Shown: piece after piece, positions 4,522-10,246 of the stretch
Position numbering within the stretch: the first letter of the stretch is position 1
Layout: every line of letters starts with the position of its first letter
NCBI GenBank assembly: GCA_964355005.1
Contig: CAYHBX010000031.1
Span: forward strand, 1-10,246
From: JAUSKF01 sp964355005
GTDB taxonomy: Bacteria; Patescibacteriota; Minisyncoccia; UBA6257; WO2-44-18
Direction: 5' to 3'
DNA: 10,246 nt
Made by a program: the position numbers and the translations under genes
Notes under the pieces: model-generated
Database searches by the model: none
Told to the model about the DNA's origin: nothing
What the model saw: only the letters and a program-made list of their open reading frames with translations

Positions 4522-4729
4522 AGTAGGTTGTAATAATTAGGTAATTTTCTTTTTTCTTATTTGCTATTACTACCAATTTCTTGCCCTTGATCCGATATAC
4601 GAACTTGGTTAGCCCGCCGGGCTGCTGTTCAAAATTCTGAGCCCTGACTAAGCATTCAGTAACTAGTCTTTTAGAGATGCCCCGAGCTCTCATCCTAGCT
4701 AACGAATGTCTAGTGCATCTAATTCTCAT
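4511..4729 (-). CDS. DUF4258 family protein, probable RelE/BrnT-like toxin
   Basis: Small basic protein of 72 aa. The family pattern is clear: TRHSLARMRARGISKRLVTECL (6-27) near the N-terminus and KKLVVIANKKKENYLIITTYYEN at the end, a small alpha-plus-beta domain resembling RelE/BrnT-type RNases. ATG 4729 is preferred over GTG 4738, because AAAGG lies 8 nt before it but only 1 nt before the GTG. It is first in a two-gene unit with DUF2283, overlapping by 11 nt. If the promoter at 4742-4769 is right, transcription begins about 6 nt before the ATG and the apparent SD would not be in the mRNA. Toxin activity is a family-based inference. Confidence 0.83.
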   Translation of the reverse strand: MRIRCTRHSLARMRARGISKRLVTECLVRAQNFEQQPGGLTKFVYRIKGKKLVVIANKKKENYLIITTYYEN

Positions 4730-4741
4730 TATACACACCTT

Positions 4742-4769
4742 TATATAACGGCAGTTGTTGATAAGTCAA
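4742..4769 (-). promoter_or_regulatory. Promoter of the DUF4258/DUF2283 unit
   Basis: TTGACT (4769-4764) and TATATA (4747-4742) on the minus strand, 16 nt apart, are good matches to the sigma-70 boxes. The expected start near 4735 leaves a 5' leader of about 6 nt. Confidence 0.55.
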
Positions 4770-4794
4770 TCTTACTTCTATTCCGCAGAAACTC

Positions 4795-4823
4795 TTGGAA
4801 CTAATAAGATTTTGGTGTAAAAT
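4795..4823 (+). promoter_or_regulatory. Promoter of the MBL-fold gene (leaderless)
   Basis: TTGGAA (4795-4800), a 17-nt spacer and TAAAAT (4818-4823). A start about 7 nt later is at 4830-4831, the ATG itself, so the mRNA would be leaderless. No SD is present. Confidence 0.45.
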
Positions 4824-4830
4824 AGAACGT

Positions 4831-5361
4831 ATGGTCATCAATTATTGCGGAGAGAAATGTTTCAAAATTCAGAGCGGACAGCTGTCTTTAGTGGTTGATC
4901 CCCTGCCTCGTTTTAAAGGTGATGTGGCTTTGATAACCTCTCCGTGGAAAGCCGCTGCCGAAGAGCAGTGGCCTCCGGTAGCCGGACAAATTTATGGCCC
5001 GGGAGAATATGAAGTTAAAGAAATTGAGGTGAACGGCTGGCCAATAGGCGGTGGCAACACGGCATACCTGGCGGTCATCGAAGAAATTCGGCTCTGCTTT
5101 TTGGGAGATGGCGGAAAGGACCCGAAACCGGAAATGCTGGAAAAATTCGGCGACATTGATATTTTGTTCGCCCCTGCCGAAATCACCGCCAAATCGGTCA
5201 AACAGCTAAATCCGAAAATCGTCATCCCGTTCTATAAAAAACCTGACGCTCTGAAATCTTTTTTGAAAGAAATGGATCAAAAAACCGAAACACAGGATAA
5301 ATTTGTTACAAAGAAAAAAGATCTGACCACGGGGACGAAAGTGGTGGTGCTGAAGATATAA
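4831..5361 (+). CDS. MBL-fold protein lacking the metal-binding motif (probable pseudoenzyme)
   Basis: Protein of 176 aa related to UlaG-like/beta-lactamase-superfamily Zn-dependent hydrolases. The fold is visible in MVINYCGEKCFKIQSGQLSLVVDP (1-24), IYGPGEYEVKEIEVNG (54-69), NTAYL (76-80), LCFLGDGGK (88-96), the DIDILFAPA strand (108-116) and LNPKIVIPFYKK (126-137). The H-x-H-x-D-H motif expected after the DVALITS strand is replaced by PWKAAAEEQ, and the late histidine of the usual IPxH(Y) block is tyrosine or phenylalanine (IPFYKK). Only the LGD aspartate remains, so metal binding and hydrolase activity are doubtful. I start at ATG 4831, since the upstream 12 codons from TTG 4795 overlap the promoter. 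It is divergent from the DUF4258 unit and marks the switch to plus-strand genes. Confidence 0.8.
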   Translation: MVINYCGEKCFKIQSGQLSLVVDPLPRFKGDVALITSPWKAAAEEQWPPVAGQIYGPGEYEVKEIEVNGWPIGGGNTAYLAVIEEIRLCFLGDGGKDPKPEMLEKFGDIDILFAPAEITAKSVKQLNPKIVIPFYKKPDALKSFLKEMDQKTETQDKFVTKKKDLTTGTKVVVLKI

Positions 5362-5473
5362 GAAAATAATGACTAATTACTAATTTCTAATTACTAAGGA
5401 ATGACCAAAATAGAAATTAAATAATTGGGAATTGATTAGAAATTAGATATTAAGAATTAGAAATTTCAACAAC
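5362..5473 (+). repeat. A+T-rich intergenic inverted repeat
   Basis: CTAATTTCTAAT (5380-5391) and its exact complement ATTAGAAATTAG (5435-5446) are the core of longer imperfect arms flanking a centre that contains AATGACCAAAAT. The 19-nt string at 5373-5391 occurs again exactly at 9847-9865. No SD or clear promoter for the next gene is seen. Confidence 0.6.
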
Positions 5474-5848
5474 ATGAGCATCAATAATTTCATAACACGG
5501 GTGCAGAATTCCAATGAAGCCACAAAGCGTTTCTGGGTGGTGGCTTTCAGCGGCACCTCAATGCTTTTAGTGCTTGCTCTTTGGCTGGGATATCTAAATG
5601 TCGCGATCGCTCCGATACCAGGACCCGCAAACAAGGGTTTAGCCAATAGCCAACAGCCAATAGTAAAAAACGGGGAGCTAGAAAAGCCGGGGTTCTTTTC
5701 GATATTCGCCGCCGGAGTAAAAATTATTTTTGACGGAGCTAAGGAGAAATTTTTAACCAGAAAGGATATAATCATCAAATCTCCGACAACAGAACAAAAT
5801 TTTATCGCGGAAAATCTGGAACCGGTAAAACCGACGGTTTTACCATAG
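5474..5848 (+). CDS. Small single-pass membrane protein, hypothetical
   Basis: Protein of 124 aa that I do not recognise by function. Residues 1-20 are polar and basic (MSINNFITRVQNSNEATKRF), 21-43 form one hydrophobic helix (WVVAFSGTSMLLVLALWLGYLNV), and the rest is a polar tail rich in P, N and K, with a short amphipathic stretch FFSIFAAGVKIIFDGAKEKFL. Charge distribution suggests N-in, C-out. Short proteins of this design, a TM helix after KRFW or similar, are common in Parcubacteria. It lies 139 nt before gyrA on the same strand, with a long imperfect hairpin in between. No SD precedes the ATG. Confidence 0.6.
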   Translation: MSINNFITRVQNSNEATKRFWVVAFSGTSMLLVLALWLGYLNVAIAPIPGPANKGLANSQQPIVKNGELEKPGFFSIFAAGVKIIFDGAKEKFLTRKDIIIKSPTTEQNFIAENLEPVKPTVLP

Positions 5849-5987
5849 CTAACAAATCCTAAGCACTAAACCCTAAATCCTAAACAAATCTCAATGACCC
5901 AAATTCAAAAGTTTGAAAAATTAGCTTTTGGAATTTGTCTAGAATTTAGAGTTTAGAATTTAGAGTTTTAAAACGGCACCAGTCAAT
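5849..5987 (+). repeat. Intergenic inverted repeat upstream of gyrA
   Basis: Arms at 5866-5894 and 5928-5956 are complementary at most positions (about 24 of 29 by eye), with a nested pair CAAATTCAAAAG (5900-5911) and CTTTTGGAATTTG (5925-5937). The left side carries CAATGACCCAAAT, close to the AATGACCAAAAT of the spacer at 5362. A stem this long before gyrA could end upstream transcription. The gyrA ATG lacks an SD. Confidence 0.6.
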
Positions 5988-8471
5988 ATGAAAAAGAACA
6001 ATAAGAATAAAAAGAGTGGTGATGACAAGGCGGTAGTTCCGGCTACCCAAAGGGTTAATGTTGAAAACCGCGAGATCAGCACCGAACTACAGGAATCCTA
6101 TCTGGACTACGCCATGTCCGTCATCGTCAGCCGCGCCCTTCCCGACGTGCGTGACGGCTTAAAGCCGGTGCATCGTCGTATTTTGTGGACAATGTGGGAA
6201 GCCGGATTGACCCACGGAGCCAAATTCCGCAAGTCGGCTACGGTTATCGGAGACGTGCTCGGTAAATACCACCCGCACGGCGATATGGCGGTTTATGATG
6301 CTTTGGTCCGCATGGCCCAGGAATTTTCACTTCGCTATACATTAGTAGAAGGCCAGGGAAACTTCGGCTCTATAGATGGAGACTCCGCCGCCGCCTACCG
6401 TTATACGGAAGCCCGGCTCTCCAAAATTGCCGAAGAAATGCTTATTGATATTGATAAAGAAACTATAGATTGGACCCCGAACTATGATGGAACCAGGGAA
6501 GAACCGAGGGTCTTACCGGCAAAGCTCCCCAACCTATTACTTAACGGCGCCGTCGGTATTGCCGTCGGCATGGCAACCAGCATCCCACCCAACAACCTCG
6601 TTGAGCTGGTAGACGCGACCCTGCATCTCGCCGATCATCCAAAAGCCACCCCGCACGATCTGATGGAATTCGTTCAGGGTCCGGATTTTCCGACCGGTGG
6701 AATTATTTATGACAAAAAATCCATCGCCGAAGCTTACACCACCGGACATGGAACGATCACTATGCGCGGCGTCGCCGAAATAAAAGAAGGAACGGGCGCA
6801 CGCGAGGGTCAGGTCATTGAAATATCCGCGATCCCCTATCAGGTAAACAAATCGGAGCTGATCATTAAAATGGCCGAGCTGGTTACCGACAAAAAAATAG
6901 AAGGTATCCGGGACATCCGGGATGAATCCGACAAGAACGGATTAAGCATTGTCATTGAACTCAAATCCAGCGCCACGCCGCAGAAAGTCCTGAACCAGCT
7001 TTTTGAATACACCGATCTTCAAAAGAATTTTAATATGAATATGATCGCGCTTGCCGGAGGCGTACAGCCCGAGGTGATGTCCGTAAAAGATGTGTTGGCC
7101 GCTTATCTTGAACACCGGAATGAAGTAGTGGTCCGGCGGGCGAAGTACGAACTGAAAAAAGCCGAGGAGCGGGCGCACATCCTGACCGGATTAGCGAAGG
7201 CCCTTTCTGTTATAGACAAAGTCATTACCACCATCAAGAAATCCAAGGATCGCGAGGATGCCAAGGTTAACTTAATGAAGAACTTTAAGTTTTCCGAAGT
7301 GCAAACCAACGCCATCTTGGAAATGAAACTGCAGACGCTGGCCAACTTGGAACGTAAAAAAATAGAGGACGAACTGGCGGAAAAAGAAAAAATTATTGCC
7401 GAGCTGACCTCTCTATTAAAGAGTCCGGCCAAAATCCTGAAAGTGATCAAGGACGAATTGGTAGATATCAAGACCCGCTTCCCCAGCCCGCGCAAAACCA
7501 AAGTGGTGGCCGGGGGATTGAAAGATTTCCGGGAAGAAGACCTTATCCCGCAGGAAGAAACCATTATTACTCTGTCCCAAAGCGGCTACATTAAGCGCGT
7601 TCCCCCGTCTTCATTCAAAAGCCAACAGCGAGGCGGCAAAGGATTGATCGGTTCGGACGTTAACGAAGAGGACTTTTTGACCCATTTCATGGCCGCCGAC
7701 ACGCACGACAATATTTTATTCTTTACCGACCGCGGCCGCGTCTTCCAAACCAAAGTTTACGAGATCCCAGCCGGCACCCGCACCGCTAAAGGCAAGCCGA
7801 TCCACAACTTCCTGGAGGTTCCGACCGAAGAGAAGGTCAACGCCATTATTACCTATGGAAAATCGGATATTGGCAACCTCGTGATGGCGACTAAAAATGG
7901 TATGATAAAGAAGACCTCGTTGGAGGATTTTGGAAACGTCCGGAAAACGGGAATTATCGCTATTTCTTTGAAAAAAGGAGATCTATTGCGCTGGGTTAAG
8001 CTCTCTTCCGGCGACGATCAAGTGATCATCACTACCTCCAAGGGGCAGGCGATCCGATTCAAAGAATCGCAGGTCCGTCCGATGGGCAGAACTGCCGCCG
8101 GCGTACGCGCCATTCGCCTGAAATCCGGCGACGAAGTCAGTTCTATGGATCTGGTGAATAAAAATGTCAAAAATGCCCGTCTGCTGGTCGTGATGGCCAA
8201 CGGATTCGGAAAACAAACTCCAATCGCGCAGTATAAAGTTCAGAGCCGGGGAGGCTCGGGCGTGAAAACCGCCAAAGTTACCTCAAAAACCGGAGAACTG
8301 GTAGCCGCGCAATTAGTGGATGCCGAAACGGAATTACTAGCGCTTTCCGCCAAAGGACAGATCATCCGCACTCAATTGGCCACCATCCGCATGGCAAGCC
8401 GCGCTACCCAGGGCGTCAGAATAATGACTCTTAATTCTGGTGATAAAGTTGCCGGGATTGTCTGCCTGTAG
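5988..8471 (+). CDS. gyrA: DNA gyrase subunit A
   Basis: Breakage-reunion subunit of the type IIA topoisomerase that introduces negative supercoils with GyrB; 827 aa, a normal length. Visible: LDYAMSVIVSRALPDVRDGLKPVHRRI (39-65), the CAP/5Y-CAP region KYHPHGDMAVYDALVRMAQ (93-111), GQGNFGSIDGD (122-132) and the catalytic tyrosine Y139 in RYTEARL. The coiled coil and tower (about 375-495) are followed by a six-blade C-terminal domain from about 505, with GyrA-box QQRGGKG (546-552), which distinguishes it from ParC. Two features are unusual: methionine M100 where E. coli has the quinolone-contacting Ser83 (Asp87 is kept as D104), and Q at the second box position, usually R or K. The first 28 residues are a lysine-rich extension. 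gyrB is not in the window. The gene is richer in G+C than the left half and looks intact. Confidence 0.98.
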   Translation: MKKNNKNKKSGDDKAVVPATQRVNVENREISTELQESYLDYAMSVIVSRALPDVRDGLKPVHRRILWTMWEAGLTHGAKFRKSATVIGDVLGKYHPHGDMAVYDALVRMAQEFSLRYTLVEGQGNFGSIDGDSAAAYRYTEARLSKIAEEMLIDIDKETIDWTPNYDGTREEPRVLPAKLPNLLLNGAVGIAVGMATSIPPNNLVELVDATLHLADHPKATPHDLMEFVQGPDFPTGGIIYDKKSIAEAYTTGHGTITMRGVAEIKEGTGAREGQVIEISAIPYQVNKSELIIKMAELVTDKKIEGIRDIRDESDKNGLSIVIELKSSATPQKVLNQLFEYTDLQKNFNMNMIALAGGVQPEVMSVKDVLAAYLEHRNEVVVRRAKYELKKAEERAHILTGLAKALSVIDKVITTIKKSKDREDAKVNLMKNFKFSEVQTNAILEMKLQTLANLERKKIEDELAEKEKIIAELTSLLKSPAKILKVIKDELVDIKTRFPSPRKTKVVAGGLKDFREEDLIPQEETIITLSQSGYIKRVPPSSFKSQQRGGKGLIGSDVNEEDFLTHFMAADTHDNILFFTDRGRVFQTKVYEIPAGTRTAKGKPIHNFLEVPTEEKVNAIITYGKSDIGNLVMATKNGMIKKTSLEDFGNVRKTGIIAISLKKGDLLRWVKLSSGDDQVIITTSKGQAIRFKESQVRPMGRTAAGVRAIRLKSGDEVSSMDLVNKNVKNARLLVVMANGFGKQTPIAQYKVQSRGGSGVKTAKVTSKTGELVAAQLVDAETELLALSAKGQIIRTQLATIRMASRATQGVRIMTLNSGDKVAGIVCL

Positions 8472-8549
8472 GACAGAATAATGAATGATGAATAACGAAT
8501 TACGCTTAATTCATAATTCTTTATTCATAATTCAAATCTCTTAATTTCA
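8472..8549 (+). repeat. Intergenic snap-back inverted repeat after gyrA
   Basis: Arms 8476-8504 and 8505-8533 are adjacent and complementary at 23 of 29 positions, built from GAATAATGAAT-like units. The hairpin starts 4 nt after the gyrA stop and probably ends or slows gyrA transcription, although it has no G+C-rich stem or clean T-tract. Confidence 0.6.
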
Positions 8550-9836
8550 ATGCTTACTCGTAAGCAAATAATAATTGTTGGTTTAGCCCTGATCATAGTT
8601 ATCGGGGTGGTTTTGCTTTTTATTTATGGTTCCCGGGAGCGCTCTATTCAATATTCCGGCGACCTGACCTTTTGGGGAGTTTTTGAATCGCCCACCGCCA
8701 TCAATGCCGTTATCGGCGCTTATCGGGCGCTTCGTCCGGAAGTTGCCGTGACTTATCGCGAAGTGAATCCCGCCAGCTATGAAAGCGAATTGATCAACGC
8801 TCTGGCGAGCGGTAATGCTCCGGACGTAATAATGTTCCACAACACATGGCTACCGGAACACAACAATAAAATAATTCCTTTCGGCGCGGAAACTCTCAAC
8901 ATTGATACTTATCGCCAGCTCTTCCCTACCGTCGCCGAGCAGGATTTCGCCCCCGACGGCCTAATTTATGCTTTTCCTCTTTTTATAGACACTCTGGCGA
9001 CTTTTTATAACCAGGATATTTTTGATGACGCCGGTATCGCCGTACCGCCAAAAACTTGGGGTGAATTTGAAGCTCTGGTTCCCAAGCTCCGCCGGCTAGA
9101 TAAGCTCGGCCGCATCCAGCGGTCTGCCGCCGCGATTGGCGGCTCAACCCGCTCCATCAATCGGGCAACTGACTTGCTTGGCCTGCTGATGCTTCAAACC
9201 GGCACGGAAATGACCAGTTCGGATTTCGGGCGGGCCAGCTTTGATTCAAAGGAGGGCTTGAACGCCGTCAATTTCTATACCAAATTCGCCAACGCCATCA
9301 GCCCCGTTTACACTTGGACGGATTCCTTCCCCTACTCCTTGGATAGTTTCACCGAAGGCAACGCGGCAATGATCTTTAATTACGCTTATCAGGGGCCGTT
9401 ACTGAAAGAAAAAAACCCTTTCTTGAATTTCCGGATAATTCCAATGCTTCAACCGGATAACCGGACACAGGATGTGAATTTTGCCAACTATTGGGGGCTG
9501 GCGGTAACAGCGACCAGCAAAAATAAAGCCGCGGCGCAGGATTTTGCTTCGCTGGTAACCACCGACCCGGCTATCGCCGAACAATATCTGATTGCCAGCG
9601 GCCGCCCGCCGGCTCTACGCTCACTGATCGCCAAATATCTAAACCACCCGGAGATCGGCATATTCGCCCGCCAAGCATTGACCGCTCGATCCTGGCCGCA
9701 AGCCGATAGCTCCGAAATTGAGAAGATTCTCTCCGAAATGATCCAGTCAGTGCTAACCAGCCGTTTAGCGACGCAAAAAGCGCTGGAAGAAGCTGCCGGA
9801 AAGGTCACGCGGCTGATGGAACAAGTTAGAAAATAA
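8550..9836 (+). CDS. Membrane-anchored extracellular solute-binding protein (SBP_bac_1, ABC-type)
   Basis: Binding protein of 428 aa of the family 1 (MalE/UgpB-like) class, which captures sugars or similar solutes outside the membrane for an ABC permease. Residues 7-26 (IIIVGLALIIVIGVVLLFIY) are a hydrophobic helix. There is no lipobox cysteine after it, so it is anchored by an uncleaved signal helix rather than by lipid. Family features are DLTFWGVFESP (38-48), ALASGNAPDVIMFHNTW (84-100), GLIYAFPLFIDTLATFYNQDIFDDAG (137-162) with PPKTWGEFEAL, and FTEGNAAMIFNYAYQGP later. The C-terminal end is an amphipathic helix. No permease or ATPase gene is adjacent in the window, so the substrate and partner are unknown. 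No SD before the ATG. Confidence 0.9.
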   Translation: MLTRKQIIIVGLALIIVIGVVLLFIYGSRERSIQYSGDLTFWGVFESPTAINAVIGAYRALRPEVAVTYREVNPASYESELINALASGNAPDVIMFHNTWLPEHNNKIIPFGAETLNIDTYRQLFPTVAEQDFAPDGLIYAFPLFIDTLATFYNQDIFDDAGIAVPPKTWGEFEALVPKLRRLDKLGRIQRSAAAIGGSTRSINRATDLLGLLMLQTGTEMTSSDFGRASFDSKEGLNAVNFYTKFANAISPVYTWTDSFPYSLDSFTEGNAAMIFNYAYQGPLLKEKNPFLNFRIIPMLQPDNRTQDVNFANYWGLAVTATSKNKAAAQDFASLVTTDPAIAEQYLIASGRPPALRSLIAKYLNHPEIGIFARQALTARSWPQADSSEIEKILSEMIQSVLTSRLATQKALEEAAGKVTRLMEQVRK

Positions 9837-9865
9837 TTTCTAATATCTAATTACTAATTTCTAAT
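9837..9865 (+). repeat. Short repeat between the solute-binding protein and pilin genes
   Basis: This 27-nt spacer consists of TAATNNCTAAT-type units. The 19-nt string at 9847-9865 is identical to 5373-5391, and its last two bases are the first two of the next gene's ATG. It is half of the inverted repeat seen in the 5362-5473 spacer. Confidence 0.55.
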
Positions 9866-10246
9866 GACAGACCTTAAGAGACTTGGGCTAATAGTCATCG
9901 TCATGGTGATGGTCATAGTCGGAATGGCTGCGCCTGTCTTGGCAGCCGAACCTACACCTAAAACTGGCCTACGCCCTGACTGCAATCCCACGCTTCCTCC
10001 AAGCGCCGAATCGGGCGGCACGCCAGAAACTACCCCATGCAACATCAGCGCCTTTACTGTCTGGGTCCAAAAGATAATCAAATGGCTGTTCTGGATCTCC
10101 ATGCCTTTAGCTTTGATCTTCGGTATCTACGGCGGGTTTGTTATAATGACAGCAGGCGGCGCGGAAGAACGTTTCAAACATGGAAAAAGTATTCTAACCG
10201 CCGCTATCATCGGACTACTGATAGTATTTTTATCCAACCTGATAGT
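9864..10246 (+). CDS. VirB2/TrbC-like pilin subunit (partial, cut by the window edge)
   Basis: An open frame of 127 codons from ATG 9864 runs off the window. It starts with a signal peptide (MTDLKRLGLIVIVMVMVIVGMAAPVLAA, cleavage after about A28), then a proline-rich, cysteine-containing segment (C40, C59), then two hydrophobic helices: WLFWISMPLALIFGIYGGFVIM (about 74-95) and SILTAAIIGLLIVFLSNLI (109-127), separated by the polar loop TAGGAEERFKHGK. The G-G-x-E-E-R-x-K-x-GK loop between two helices is the pattern of TrbC/VirB2-type conjugal pilins that are common in CPR genomes beside VirB4-like genes. It would be part of a type IV secretion or pilus-like apparatus. No SD; the ATG lies at the end of the spacer repeat. 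The true C-terminus and downstream partners are not visible. Confidence 0.75.
   Translation, partial: MTDLKRLGLIVIVMVMVIVGMAAPVLAAEPTPKTGLRPDCNPTLPPSAESGGTPETTPCNISAFTVWVQKIIKWLFWISMPLALIFGIYGGFVIMTAGGAEERFKHGKSILTAAIIGLLIVFLSNLI

Noticed and set aside
7103..7564. Long minus-strand frames inside gyrA and the solute-binding protein gene
   Set aside because: They lie antisense to intact conserved genes, are serine and arginine rich, and match no family pattern I know.
9854..10102. Minus-strand frame of 82 aa at the right end
   Set aside because: Antisense to the pilin-like gene, whose signal peptide and two membrane helices give a better reading.

Overview
The window looks like a chromosomal segment of a Patescibacteria/CPR bacterium, probably of the Parcubacteria type. 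This rests on the gene content (a PemK-like protein, a degenerate MBL-fold protein, an exported FG-GAP-like protein and a VirB2/TrbC-like pilin subunit, all of kinds I associate with that group), on A+T-rich spacers full of degenerate inverted repeats, and on the near absence of Shine-Dalgarno sequences. Genes read cleanly with TGA as stop, so I see no sign of the code-25 reassignment found in some CPR lineages. The taxonomic placement is inference; there is no rRNA here.

Left half (about 1-4740, minus strand): an accessory region dominated by defence and toxin-type genes. In transcription order from the right these are a DUF4258/DUF2283 pair (probable toxin-antitoxin), an exported hypothetical protein, a PemK/MazF-family protein, an XRE/HTH regulator, and then a restriction-modification cluster: a beta-class DNA methyltransferase with an SPPY motif, an MvaI/BcnI-family restriction endonuclease, and an HNH endonuclease. 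A possible C-terminal tail of a convergent plus-strand gene sits at the extreme left edge.

The most interesting signal is non-coding. Two related copies of a structured leader of about 130 nt lie directly upstream of the methyltransferase gene (2446-2580) and the PemK gene (3491-3626). Each has an extended -10 promoter, two internal hairpins, and a terminator-like hairpin with a U-tract that ends only a few bases before the AUG. The copies differ at many positions, but differences inside the helices are largely compensatory, including a long-range helix that pairs the 5' end of the RNA with the loop of the terminator. This suggests a conserved regulatory RNA (attenuator or riboswitch-like), or a type III toxin-antitoxin-like RNA, placed before two potentially toxic modules.

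Right half (about 4795-10246, plus strand): housekeeping and envelope genes: an MBL-fold protein that has lost its metal ligands, a small single-pass membrane protein, gyrA, a membrane-anchored ABC-type solute-binding protein, and the start of a VirB2/TrbC-like pilin gene cut by the window edge. Spacers between these genes carry related A+T-rich inverted repeats. The plus-strand half is visibly more G+C-rich in its genes than the left half, consistent with a conserved core next to an accessory island.

Regulation: most genes lack an SD, and several promoters (XRE, DUF4258, MBL) sit so close to the start codon that the mRNAs should be leaderless or nearly so. An orphan plus-strand promoter followed at once by a strong terminator (3008-3102) may make a very short RNA.
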